Shown: piece after piece, positions 47,631 to 55,049 of the stretch
Numbering within the stretch: position 1 is the stretch's first letter
Layout: every line of letters begins with the position of its first letter
The notes under the pieces: model-generated
The model's input: the letters and a program-made list of their open reading frames with translations, nothing else
What the model was told of the DNA's origin: nothing
Database searches by the model: none
Assembly (NCBI GenBank): GCA_020635695.1
Contig: JACJZH010000004.1
Location: 186,001-250,000 of the forward strand
DNA length: 64,000 bases
From: Flavobacteriales bacterium
Lineage (GTDB): Bacteria; Bacteroidota; Bacteroidia; Flavobacteriales_F; PHOS-HE28
Reading direction: 5' to 3'
Program-made: the position numbers and the translations under genes

Positions 47631-48083
47631 CTACTCCCCCTGGAAGTGCACTTCCCACGGCCCCATGCCGGTGAGCTGCAGTTCGCTGTCCTCCACGCAC
47701 CACACGTAGTGCAGGCTCTCCGGCGGGTTCAGGTAGAAGCTGCCGGGGCCGAACGAGGCCATCGTTCCCTCGTCCCAGACCTCCCCGAAACCCACACGGA
47801 CCAGGCCGGACAGGATGGTGACGCGCTCATCGCGCGGGTGCCAGTGCACGTCCAACCTGCTGTCGGCCGGGACGCGCAGGCGCATGGTGAACATGCCCTC
47901 CTGCTTCGGATGGCCTTCCAGGACCAGCATCTTCGTTCCCGGGGGTAGTGACGGTGGTGCATCCACCCAGGAGTGCCGCTCCGTAGGCATCTGGATGGTG
48001 CCCGGAGGAATGGCCGGTACCTGGGCCACTGCCACGGATGCGGCGAGCAGGGCAACGAGGACCACGAGATCGCGGAACGCCAT
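47631..48083 (-). CDS. Exported cupin-domain protein
   Basis: A 150-residue exported cupin. Signal peptide L-V-V-L-V-A-L-L-A-A-S-V-A-V-A, cleaved near residue 20. The cupin motif 1 is H-W-H-P-R-D-E-R-V-T-I-L-S-G (about 80-93), giving two His and a Glu for metal; motif 2 is in G-S-F-Y-L-N-P-P-E-S-L-H-Y-V (about 114-127). Function is unknown. A TACCTTGT box on the minus strand ends four bases before the ATG, so this mRNA looks leaderless. The longer frame to 48557 is a shadow of lysR. Confidence 0.82.
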   Translation of the reverse strand: MAFRDLVVLVALLAASVAVAQVPAIPPGTIQMPTERHSWVDAPPSLPPGTKMLVLEGHPKQEGMFTMRLRVPADSRLDVHWHPRDERVTILSGLVRVGFGEVWDEGTMASFGPGSFYLNPPESLHYVWCVEDSELQLTGMGPWEVHFQGE

Positions 48084-48163
48084 GATCACAAGGTAGCGGC
48101 TTTGAACGGCTCCATCCCGCCGGTCCGGCCTGCCTGGTGCGGGGCCAGGGCGGACCGTGGGAC

Positions 48164-49096
48164 CTACGTCCGGCCCACCTCGTCGCTCCACGCGAAATGC
48201 TCCTTCACCAGCCGGTCCTTCTCGGCGGTGAGATGCGCGAGAAAGGCACTGGCGGCGGGTGGCAGGGGTTTGCCGGCACGGCGGATGAGGCGCCAGCTCG
48301 TGCGGATGGGCAAGCCCTTCATGGGAACGATCCGCAGCTCGCCCTGCTCCAGTTCCTGCCGGATGCCGATCACCGGCATGATGGACCAGCCCAACCCCGC
48401 CAACACCGCCTGCTTCACCGCCTCGTTGCTGGTGAGCTCCAGGCGCTTTCGGATCGGGGCACCGCCTGCGGAAAGGAACCTGTCCATGGTCCAACGCGTG
48501 CCGGAACCGGGCTCTCGCAGGATCATCGGGGAACGGGATAGGTCCTTCCGGGTGCACCGCGCGGGGATCCCCTTCAAGCGCCGGCCCACCACCAGGTGCA
48601 GCCGGTTGGGCATCAGTTCCAGCTCCTCCACCGCCAGGTCCTTGGGCAGGATGGACACCAGGGCCAGGTCCGCCTGCTGGTCGCGCAGGCTTGCGATCAC
48701 GGCGGCCTTGTTGGTCACGTCCATCACCAGTTCCAATCCCGGATGTTCCTCCATGAACGCGCTCAGGAACCAGGGCATCACGTACTTGCCCGTGGACACC
48801 ACCGCGATCCGCAGGGTGCCGGTGAGCAGGCCGCGATGGGCCAGGGACCGCTGTTCCAAGGCCGCCACCTCGTCCAGGATGCGGGAGGCCCCCCGGGCGA
48901 TCTCCTCACCGAACGGCGTTATCCGCAGGCTGCGCCCATGCGCCTCGGTGAGCGGGATGTCGAACTGACCCTGCAGGCCCTTCAACTGGAGCGAGACCGC
49001 GGGCTGGGTCAGGTGCAGGTTCTCCGCCGCGCGGGTGATGCTGCCGGTGCGCACCACCTCCACGAACGTGCGCAACTGATGGAGCGAATAATTCAT
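48164..49096 (-). CDS. LysR-family transcriptional regulator
   Basis: A 310-residue LysR regulator. The winged helix-turn-helix spans about 5-60: L-R-T-F-V-E-V-V-R-T-G-S-I-T-R-A-A-E-N-L-H-L-T-Q-P-A-V-S in segments. The effector-binding domain begins near residue 90 (T-G-T-L-R-I-A-V-V-S). It is divergent from the gene pair ending in an SbtA-type bicarbonate permease, and an inverted repeat CGGCATAA-N14-TTATGCCG lies in the shared gap. This arrangement parallels the CbbR/CmpR regulators of carbon acquisition, which is inference. The ATG at 49096 is the conserved start. Confidence 0.9.
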   Translation of the reverse strand: MNYSLHQLRTFVEVVRTGSITRAAENLHLTQPAVSLQLKGLQGQFDIPLTEAHGRSLRITPFGEEIARGASRILDEVAALEQRSLAHRGLLTGTLRIAVVSTGKYVMPWFLSAFMEEHPGLELVMDVTNKAAVIASLRDQQADLALVSILPKDLAVEELELMPNRLHLVVGRRLKGIPARCTRKDLSRSPMILREPGSGTRWTMDRFLSAGGAPIRKRLELTSNEAVKQAVLAGLGWSIMPVIGIRQELEQGELRIVPMKGLPIRTSWRLIRRAGKPLPPAASAFLAHLTAEKDRLVKEHFAWSDEVGRT

Positions 49097-49115
49097 AAGC
49101 GTCACTAATGTTAAA

Positions 49116-49145
49116 CGGCATAAATATAAATGCTGACTTATGCCG
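49116..49145. promoter_or_regulatory. Putative LysR operator
   Basis: CGGCATAA (49116-49123) and TTATGCCG (49138-49145) form a perfect 8-bp inverted repeat with a 14-base AT-rich spacer, within the 84-base gap between lysR and the permease operon. Confidence 0.6.
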
Positions 49146-49180
49146 ACCCGGGCCAAGCTTTGCACCGCAAGAACGAACCC

Positions 49181-49480
49181 ATGGAAGAACGCACGCTCGA
49201 ACTGGACCTGATCCGCGGCACCTACCCGGCGCGGACCGCCCTGGAACTCCTCAGCACCCTGCTGGGCGACAAGATCACCATGCATCAGCGCCGGTTGTTC
49301 GGCGTCGAGGAACGCGGCGAGCCGGACACGTGGAACTCGCGGTCGCGCATCGCCGAGCTGCAGGCCGACCTGGCCCGCGTGCGCTCCTTCATGGCCCGTG
49401 CCGAGGAGGAGGGCCTGGAGATCAGCATCGACAGCAAGGTGAAGGCCGTTGCAGGCCCGGGTGAAAAGCGCCCCGGTTGA
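49181..49480 (+). CDS. Small protein upstream of the bicarbonate permease, hypothetical
   Basis: A 99-residue soluble protein I do not recognise. It has an N-terminal strand-helix (E-R-T-L-E-L-D-L-I-R-G-T-Y) and a long charged helix (I-A-E-L-Q-A-D-L-A-R-V-R-S-F-M) likely to form a coiled coil. In cyanobacteria sbtA is paired with the PII-like sbtB; this protein does not look PII-like, but it occupies the first position of the unit. Its stop is three bases before the permease ATG. ATG 49181 is preferred: it follows an AAGCTTTG box by 18 bases. Confidence 0.7.
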   Translation: MEERTLELDLIRGTYPARTALELLSTLLGDKITMHQRRLFGVEERGEPDTWNSRSRIAELQADLARVRSFMARAEEEGLEISIDSKVKAVAGPGEKRPG

Positions 49481-49482
49481 TC

Positions 49483-50445
49483 ATGGACCTCGGCCTGCTG
49501 CTGGACAACCTCACCAATCCGGCGCTCCTCTTCTTCATGCTCGGCCTCCTGGCCGTGTACCTGAAGAGCGACCTGGAGATCCCCGGCACCTCCAGCAAGT
49601 TCATCTCCCTCTACCTCCTCTTCGCCATCGGCTTCAAGGGCGGACAGGAGCTTTCCCACAGCGCGCTCGATGCACAGGTGCTCGGCGTCATGGCGCTGGG
49701 CCTGGTGTTCGCCGGCGCGGTACCGGTCTACACCTTTCTCCTGCTGCGCCGGCGCATGTCCGTGGAGAACGCCGGGGCCATCGCCGCGGCCTACGGTTCG
49801 GTCAGTGCCGTCACCTTCGTCACCGCCGCTGCGTTCCTGGAGATCCAGCACCAGCACTTCGGCGGGCACATGGTGGCGGTGATGGCGCTGATGGAGGCCC
49901 CGGCCATCGTGGTGGGCATGCTGCTGATCCGCACCTTCTCGTCGGAACGACGCCTGCAGGCCGGTTCACGGCAGGTGCTGTCCCACGCGTTCACCAACAG
50001 CAGCGTGCTGCTGATCCTCGGCAGCCTGGCGATCGGCTACCTCGCCAGCGAGGAACAGGCCCAGGGCATCAAGCCCTTCACCACCGACATCTTCAAGGGC
50101 TTCCTCGCGATCTTCCTGCTGGACATGGGCATCAGCAGCGGGCGCAAGCTGAAAGGCTTCCTGGAGCACGGCTGGTTCAACACGGGGTTCGCCATGGTGG
50201 CGGCCCTGGTGAACGGCTGCCTCGCCGCATGGATCAGTGGGGCCGTCACCGATTCCATCGGCGACCGGTTCATGTTGTCCATCCTGGCCGCGGGAGCCTC
50301 GTACATCGCCGTGCCTGCCGCCATGAAGATCGCGGTGCCCAAGGCCGACCCCGGCCTCTACATCCCCATGGCGCTGGCCATCACCTTCCCCTTCAACATC
50401 ACCCTGGGCTTTCCGCTCTATTACCTGCTGGCCACGCACACCTGA
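49483..50445 (+). CDS. SbtA-type sodium-dependent bicarbonate permease
   Basis: A 320-residue membrane protein with ten hydrophobic segments in two inverted halves, matching the Sbt_1 (SbtA) family of Na+/HCO3- symporters. Signature features are F-A-I-G-F-K-G-G-Q-E-L (about 44-54) and A-A-Y-G-S-V-S-A-V-T-F-V in the first half, and A-A-G-A-S-Y-I-A-V-P-A-A-M-K in the second half, both substrate-site regions of SbtA. ATG 49483 is used; a TTG at 49477 overlaps the upstream stop. Regulated probably by the divergent LysR protein. Na+ dependence fits with Nqr and the antiporter nearby. Confidence 0.88.
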   Translation: MDLGLLLDNLTNPALLFFMLGLLAVYLKSDLEIPGTSSKFISLYLLFAIGFKGGQELSHSALDAQVLGVMALGLVFAGAVPVYTFLLLRRRMSVENAGAIAAAYGSVSAVTFVTAAAFLEIQHQHFGGHMVAVMALMEAPAIVVGMLLIRTFSSERRLQAGSRQVLSHAFTNSSVLLILGSLAIGYLASEEQAQGIKPFTTDIFKGFLAIFLLDMGISSGRKLKGFLEHGWFNTGFAMVAALVNGCLAAWISGAVTDSIGDRFMLSILAAGASYIAVPAAMKIAVPKADPGLYIPMALAITFPFNITLGFPLYYLLATHT

Positions 50446-50523
50446 CACGGCCTCGGGGAGGAAACCGGTCCTGCCGATCGGCCGGTCATGCAGAAGGGCC
50501 TCCGCGGCGACTACTTTCGGTCC

Positions 50524-51234
50524 GTGCGCATCCACCTGATCAGCACGCCCCGCAACGTGAGCACCGCGCTCATGTACAGCTTCGCGCAGCGCGCCGACAC
50601 CCGCGTGGTGGACGAACCCTTCTACGCGTACTACCTGGAGCAAAGCGGTGCCGACCATCCCGCCCGGGCGGAAACGCTGGCCAGCATGCCTGCCGACCTT
50701 CCTGGGGTGTACCGCTGGCTGGACGGGCTCGACGACCGCCCGGTGCTGTTCCTGAAAGGCATGGCGCACCACCTGGACGGGGTGCCGGTGAAGGACCTCG
50801 CCGCCTGGAAGAGCCTCTTCTTCCTCCGCGACCCGAAGCAGCTGATCGCCTCCTTCGCCCAGGTGATCCCCCACCCCACGATGCGTGACATCGGCAGTGC
50901 GGCCATGGTCCGGCTGTTCGAGGCCATCGGCGAGGCCGGCGGTGAGGTGCATGTGCTGGACAGCGCCCACCTGGTGGCCGACCCCGAAGGCACCCTGCGG
51001 GCCGTCTGCGACCGGTTGGGCATCCCCTTCGATGCCGCCATGCTCTCCTGGCCGGCGGGTCCGCGTCCCGAGGACGGCGTGTGGGCCCCGCACTGGTACG
51101 CCAACGTGCACCGGAGCACCGGCTTCCGCAGGCAGGCCACCAGCGACCGTCCGCTTCCCGACCACTGCCGGGCCCTCTACGAGGAAGCCCTGCCCCACTA
51201 CGAAGCCCTCAAGCGCCACGCCATCATCCCCTGA
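50524..51234 (+). CDS. Sulfotransferase-like protein
   Basis: A 236-residue protein with the PAPS-binding plan of sulfotransferases. The 5'-phosphosulfate loop is S-T-P-R-N-V-S-T-A-L (about 6-15) and the 3'-phosphate region has F-F-L-R-D-P-K-Q-L-I-A-S-F-A-Q-V (about 100-115). I prefer the GTG at 50524: a TACTTTCG box (50512-50519) lies inside the longer frame starting at ATG 50488. It ends three bases before the next gene, so sulfotransferase and aminotransferase are probably one unit. The acceptor is unknown. Confidence 0.75.
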   Translation: MRIHLISTPRNVSTALMYSFAQRADTRVVDEPFYAYYLEQSGADHPARAETLASMPADLPGVYRWLDGLDDRPVLFLKGMAHHLDGVPVKDLAAWKSLFFLRDPKQLIASFAQVIPHPTMRDIGSAAMVRLFEAIGEAGGEVHVLDSAHLVADPEGTLRAVCDRLGIPFDAAMLSWPAGPRPEDGVWAPHWYANVHRSTGFRRQATSDRPLPDHCRALYEEALPHYEALKRHAIIP

Positions 51235-51237
51235 CCC

Positions 51238-52137
51238 ATGCTCCAGAAATTCGATCCGCGCAACGCCGACATCCAGGTGCACGTGAACGGCGAACTGTTG
51301 CCCCGCGAACAGGCGAAGATCTCCGTGTTCGACAGCGTGGTGCAGGGCGGCGATGCCGTGTGGGAAGGCCTGCGCGTGTACCCCGAAGGCGTGCTGATGC
51401 TCTCCCGCCACCTGGACCGTCTCCGCGCCTCGGCCCATGCCCTGGCCTTCGCGGGCGTGCCGGAAGATGCCGCCATCCGCAAGGCCCTGGGCGACACCCT
51501 GCGCGCCAATGGCATGACGCACGACACGCACGTGCGCCTGACGCTGACCCGCGGCGAAAAGATCACCAGCGGCATGGACCCGCGCCTGAACACCACCGGC
51601 TGCGGACTGATCGTGCTGGCCGAGTGGAAGCCACCGGTGTTCGACAACGACCGGGGCATCGCCGTCATCACCTCCAGCATCCGCCGCATGGGACCCGAGG
51701 TGCTGGACCCGAAGATCCACCACAACAACCTGCTGAACAACATCCTGGCGAAGCTGGAAGCCAACGTGGCCGGGGTGGACGCCGCCATCATGCTGGACCG
51801 GAACGGGCAGGTGGCCGAATTGAACGACACCAACCTGTTCGCCCTGATAGGTGAAGCCCTGCACACGCCCACCACCACCAGCTGCCTGGGCGGCATCACC
51901 CGCGGGCTGGTGCTGGAATTGGCGCGGGACCTCGGCTGGCCGGTGTACGAGCGCGACCTGTCCGTCACCGAACTGATGGGCGCCGATGCCGTCTTCGCCA
52001 CGGGCACCATGGGCGAACTGACCCCCGTGCGCACGATCGACGGGCGCTCCGTGGGCAACGCCTCGGGCAGCGAACGGCTAGCCGCGCTCAGGAAGGCCTT
52101 CCACCAGGCAGTGCCCGGGCTGTGCGAGGCGGTGTGA
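51238..52137 (+). CDS. Class IV aminotransferase (IlvE-like)
   Basis: A 299-residue fold-type IV PLP enzyme, closest in plan to branched-chain aminotransferase. Visible are V-x-V-N-G-E-L-L-P-R-E, the segment S-V-V-Q-G-G-D-A-V-W-E-G-L-R-V-Y (about 34-49), the R-L-T-L-T-R-G region, and the PLP lysine in D-P-K-I-H-H-N-N-L-L (about 159-168). The substrate range (branched-chain, D-amino acid or ADC) cannot be set from sequence. It follows the sulfotransferase-like gene by three bases. Confidence 0.85.
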   Translation: MLQKFDPRNADIQVHVNGELLPREQAKISVFDSVVQGGDAVWEGLRVYPEGVLMLSRHLDRLRASAHALAFAGVPEDAAIRKALGDTLRANGMTHDTHVRLTLTRGEKITSGMDPRLNTTGCGLIVLAEWKPPVFDNDRGIAVITSSIRRMGPEVLDPKIHHNNLLNNILAKLEANVAGVDAAIMLDRNGQVAELNDTNLFALIGEALHTPTTTSCLGGITRGLVLELARDLGWPVYERDLSVTELMGADAVFATGTMGELTPVRTIDGRSVGNASGSERLAALRKAFHQAVPGLCEAV

Positions 52138-52210
52138 ACGGCTTGGTGCCCTTCGCTTCGGATGGACATGGATGGACGTCCATGGACGGTGGATGCCCCT
52201 TTGCGCGCTT

Positions 52211-52326
52211 GGCGTCTTTGCGATGAACCCTCCCTCTGCGCCCTCCGCGCCTCTGCGTGAGACCCTCCGGCGTCTTGGCGATGAACCCTCCCTCTGCGCC
52301 CTCTGCGCCTCTGCGTGAGACCTCCC
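52211..52326. repeat. Tandem duplication of a 58-base unit
   Basis: Two copies (52211-52268 and 52269-52326) share GGCGTCTT, GATGAACCCTCCCTCTGCG and CCTCTGCGTGAGACC, with two substitutions and one indel. Each unit contains smaller CTCTGCG and CTCCGCG repeats. It fills most of the gap between the aminotransferase and antiporter genes. Confidence 0.85.
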
Positions 52327-52351
52327 CTGCCTCCCCTCCCATCTTTGCCCC

Positions 52352-53620
52352 ATGCACTTCTTCCTGATCGCCGCCCTGCTCGTGGTGCTCTCGGCCGCCT
52401 TCGGCTACGTGAACCTGCGCCTCTTCCGCCTGCCCAACACCATCGGGCTCATGCTGGTGGCCATCCTCTTCACCGTGGGGCTCTTCCTCACCAGTGCCAT
52501 CGACGACACGCTGCTGCGCCATACGGAGGACATGGTGGGCGAGATCGACTTCAAGACCATGGTGCTGGACATCATGCTCGGCTTCCTGCTCTTCGCCGGG
52601 GCCATGCATACCGACTGGGACCAGCTGAAGGAGCAGCGCTGGCCCATCCTGGTCTTCGCCACCGTGGGCGTGCTCACCAGCACCTTCCTCGTGGGGGCCC
52701 TCTCCCACTGGGCCTTCGCCGCCATCGGGCATCCCGTGGCCTTCATCCACTGCCTGCTCTTCGGGGCGTTGATCAGCCCCACCGACCCCATCGCCGTGCT
52801 GGGCGTGCTGAAGCAGGCCGGGGTGCCGAAGAAGCTCGAGACCAAGATCGTGGGCGAGTCGCTCTTCAACGACGGCGTGGGCGTGGTGGTCTTCCTCACC
52901 ATCCTCAGCATCGCCACGGGCAAGGCCTCGGACGACCACCTGGTGAGCGAGGTGCTGAAGCTCTTCGGCGTGGAGGTCTTCGGCGGCATCGCCTTCGGCG
53001 CCCTGCTGGGCTGGGTCACCTTCCGGCTCATGCGCAGCATCAACGACTACGAGATCGAGGTGCTGATCACCCTGGCCTGCGTGATGGGCGGCTACGCGGC
53101 GGCGCATATGCTCCACCTCAGCGGGCCGCTGGCCATCGTGGTGGCGGGCCTGATCGTGGGCAACGAGCGCCTGCGCGGCCTGAGCATGAGCGACCGCACC
53201 GAGGAGTTCGTGGACAAGTTCTGGCACCTGGTGGACGTGCTGCTGAACGCCCTGCTCTTCGTGCTCATCGGCCTGGAGCTGCTGATCGTGGACTTCACCA
53301 CGGAGGTGCTGCTGGCCGGGGGACTGGCCATCGTGCTGGTGCTGGTCGCACGCTACCTCTCGCTGCTGGTGCCGGTGCACCTGTTCGCCAAACGGCTGGA
53401 GTTCCTGCCCCATACCGCCACGCTCATGACCTGGGGCGGGTTGCGCGGCGGCATTTCCATCGCGCTGGCCCTGAGCCTGCCCGCCGCCATGGAACGCGAG
53501 TTCCTGCTGGCCGTCACCTACGTGGTGGTGGTGTTCTCCATTCTCGGCCAAGGGCTTTCGCTGGGGAAGCTGGCGAAGCGGCTGTTGGGAACAGGGGAGC
53601 AGGTGCCAAGTGACAAGTGA
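52352..53620 (+). CDS. Na+/H+ antiporter, CPA1 (NhaP/NhaK-like) family
   Basis: A 422-residue membrane antiporter with about 12 segments. CPA1 signatures are present: S-P-T-D-P-I-A-V-L-G-V-L-K (about 140-152), G-E-S-L-F-N-D-G-V-G-V-V-V-F (about 169-182, with the N-D ion site), and W-G-G-L-R-G-G-I-S-I-A-L-A-L near residue 363. It exchanges Na+ (or K+) for protons at the inner membrane. A CATCTTTG box ends four bases before ATG 52352, predicting a leaderless mRNA. The final residues (Q-V-P-S-D-K) are encoded by the start of a GACAAGT heptad array. Confidence 0.9.
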   Translation: MHFFLIAALLVVLSAAFGYVNLRLFRLPNTIGLMLVAILFTVGLFLTSAIDDTLLRHTEDMVGEIDFKTMVLDIMLGFLLFAGAMHTDWDQLKEQRWPILVFATVGVLTSTFLVGALSHWAFAAIGHPVAFIHCLLFGALISPTDPIAVLGVLKQAGVPKKLETKIVGESLFNDGVGVVVFLTILSIATGKASDDHLVSEVLKLFGVEVFGGIAFGALLGWVTFRLMRSINDYEIEVLITLACVMGGYAAAHMLHLSGPLAIVVAGLIVGNERLRGLSMSDRTEEFVDKFWHLVDVLLNALLFVLIGLELLIVDFTTEVLLAGGLAIVLVLVARYLSLLVPVHLFAKRLEFLPHTATLMTWGGLRGGISIALALSLPAAMEREFLLAVTYVVVVFSILGQGLSLGKLAKRLLGTGEQVPSDK

Positions 53621-53625
53621 CAACG
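53605..53625. repeat. GACAAGT heptads at the antiporter 3' end
   Basis: GCCAAGT (53605), GACAAGT (53612) and GACAACG (53619) are 7-phased, overlap the antiporter stop, and match the array at 56171-56205. Confidence 0.7.
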
Positions 53626-53680
53626 GGGGGCGTTGCGGACCGTTCGTGCTTAGCTTAGGGACCATGGAGGCTAACGCGCG
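53626..53680. repeat. Dispersed repeat L, copy 1
   Basis: About 55 bases with TTAGCTTAGGGACCATGG (53650-53667) followed by AGGCTA and AACGCGCGATC. Related copies are at 56205-56255 (most similar) and 54915-54975. It stands between the antiporter gene and AT-rich island 1 and contains a promoter-like TAGCTTAG. Confidence 0.65.
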
Positions 53681-53747
53681 ATCGGCACACGGCCACTTCC
53701 CCAACGGCCTGGTGTCCTGGCATTTTCGGCAATTCACACCACCTTTA

Positions 53748-53798
53748 CGATAGCGGGGCTAACGCGCGATCGTGCTCTACCCACTAGTTAGGGTGCAT
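53748..53798. other. Cassette-boundary-like repeat, copy B
   Basis: CGATAGCGGGGCTAAC (53748-53763) is identical to copy A at 34267. It is followed by C-G-C-G-A-T-C and the core AGTTAGGGTGCAT (53786-53798), then an abrupt switch to AT-rich DNA and the ATG at 53812. The placement directly before a foreign-looking gene is what a cassette recombination site would show. Confidence 0.5.
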
Positions 53799-53811
53799 TA
53801 AAAGAAACAAA

Positions 53812-54291
53812 ATGAAAATATTTTTCACCATCATACTTTTATATACGACAAAACTTTGTCATGCTCAAAATGATTTTGCGGAACTTGAACAAGAACACGA
53901 CTTCGAACAAGTCATAAAGTTTCATGGATACCCTGGGGAAGCAGAACTTGTTTGGCCGAAATTCATAGAGGGAAAGGCAGGTCTGGACAGATTCATTCAG
54001 GAAACAGTACAATACCCTGAACAAGCCAGAAGAGAAAAGATTAGTGGTACAGTAGTGCTCTCCTACAGTATTAATTCAAAAGGCGAAATCGTTGACATCG
54101 TCGCAACAAGTGATACCCACGCTGTTTTGAACGAGGAACAATTCGTTAGGATCTTGAAAGAAAGACGAAGTACCATAATGATAATGAGAATGTTCTTTAT
54201 TTATGAACTTCTCACCTCCATAAAAACCAAAAAGAATTGCCTAACAAGTTTAACACGGCCAAACGCACAAACCCACTTAGGCGTGCGCTAG
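53812..54291 (+). CDS. AT-rich exported protein with partial TonB C-terminal domain
   Basis: A 159-residue protein with a signal peptide (F-F-T-I-I-L-L-Y-T-T-K-L-C-H-A, cleaved near 18). Residues about 59-105 look like the start of a TonB C-terminal domain: Y-P-E-Q-A-R-R-E-K-I-S-G-T-V-V-L-S-Y-S-I-N-S-K-G-E-I. The rest of the domain is missing: after about residue 115 the sequence becomes M-I-M-R-M-F-F-I-Y-E-L-L, unlike the family, so the gene may be frameshifted or fused. GC content is near 40%, far below neighbours. A likely acquired, possibly degraded gene. Confidence 0.55.
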   Translation: MKIFFTIILLYTTKLCHAQNDFAELEQEHDFEQVIKFHGYPGEAELVWPKFIEGKAGLDRFIQETVQYPEQARREKISGTVVLSYSINSKGEIVDIVATSDTHAVLNEEQFVRILKERRSTIMIMRMFFIYELLTSIKTKKNCLTSLTRPNAQTHLGVR

Positions 54292-54503
54292 TTCAACATA
54301 GAAAGAAATGAGAAATTCGACAGCAGCGATTCCTGTTCACGCAATCACTTCTGGAATGAAGAATCATGGCAGCAATTGACTTGGATCGGATGTAGCTTAT
54401 GAAAGCGGATAACAGATTTGGATGTACAAGATTTAAATGGAAACGCTTGTCATACTTATCGCAATTGCAGTACTAGAAATAAACAGTATCAGAATAGCTG
54501 AAG

Positions 54504-54704
54504 TTGGTAATATTCCTCTTCATCGCTTGTATTATGATACACACCATCTATTTTCTCTCTCGTTGTATCACGTCATTTAGACAGCAAAACGAAGGTTATG
54601 GTTGGTACATGTTAGGTTTTTGGTTCTTTCCAATTGGAATATGGATAATACAACCTCGAATAATTGAATTATTAAAAGAAAATACGACACCCAACAAGAT
54701 CTAA
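54504..54704 (+). CDS. Small AT-rich membrane protein, hypothetical
   Basis: A 66-residue frame (TTG at 54504; first ATG at 54534 gives 56 residues) with two hydrophobic stretches (F-L-F-I-A-C-I-M-I-H-T-I-Y-F-L and W-Y-M-L-G-F-W-F-F-P-I-G-I-W-I-I). It is not recognised. The 212 bases between the TonB-like gene and this one contain no frame I can support. Same AT-rich island; the stop overlaps the inverted repeat CTAAGTGT at 54701. Confidence 0.45.
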   Translation: MVIFLFIACIMIHTIYFLSRCITSFRQQNEGYGWYMLGFWFFPIGIWIIQPRIIELLKENTTPNKI

Positions 54705-54824
54705 GTGTCAAGGCTATGGCATTGCGAAACTTGGGGCAAATCACATCGCGCTCGTGTTCGTTACGGTGGACAGGACTGCGTCCAGTCTCCCGCCCGAACA
54801 CTTAGCTGATCCGTTAGCAGCCAT
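54701..54824. other. Inverted-repeat boundary of AT-rich island 1
   Basis: CTAAGTGT (54701-54708) pairs with ACACTTAG (54798-54805). Inside, GTGTTCG (54754-54760) pairs with CGAACAC (54795-54801) and TGGAC with GTCCA. The core CCGTTAGCAGCCAT follows (54811-54824), comparable with the cores of copies A and B. The outer and inner pairs compete for the same 3' bases, giving alternative folds. GC content changes sharply across it. Confidence 0.55.
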
Positions 54825-54870
54825 TCCGCTGCGCTCCACGGTAGCAAACTGGACCACGCATCCAGGTTGC
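54821..54870. repeat. Dispersed repeat R, copy 1
   Basis: CCATTCCGCTGCGCTCCACG (54821-54840) and AACTGGACCACGC (54847-54859) recur in the same order and spacing at 57285-57323. Both copies follow the 3' side of an AT-rich island. Confidence 0.8.
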
Positions 54871-54914
54871 GGTATGCGTGGCACCCGATGGGATCGCCAG
54901 TTGGTCAGGGTGGC

Positions 54915-54975
54915 GCTGCGGCCGTTTCGTTCCTGCTTAGCTTAGTGACGACGAAGGAACGCGCCTGATCGGCCG
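54915..54975. repeat. Dispersed repeat L, diverged copy 3
   Basis: GCTTAGCTTAGTGACGACGA (54935-54954) and the following AGGAACGCGCC-T-GATCGGC align with copy 1 at 53626-53680. It lies 75 bases upstream of the pirin gene. Confidence 0.5.
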
Positions 54976-55049
54976 TGCGAAGGCCCTCGACCGCACATGC
55001 CGGCCACGCCAACAACGAACCGTCCCGGCCGGATGCTGGTTGAACTACC

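Noticed and set aside
53748..53798. Full integron attC site
   Set aside because: The outer ends resemble attC cores, but the interior is about 30 bases without the usual inner complementary boxes, and no integrase is in the window. Kept only as a boundary repeat.
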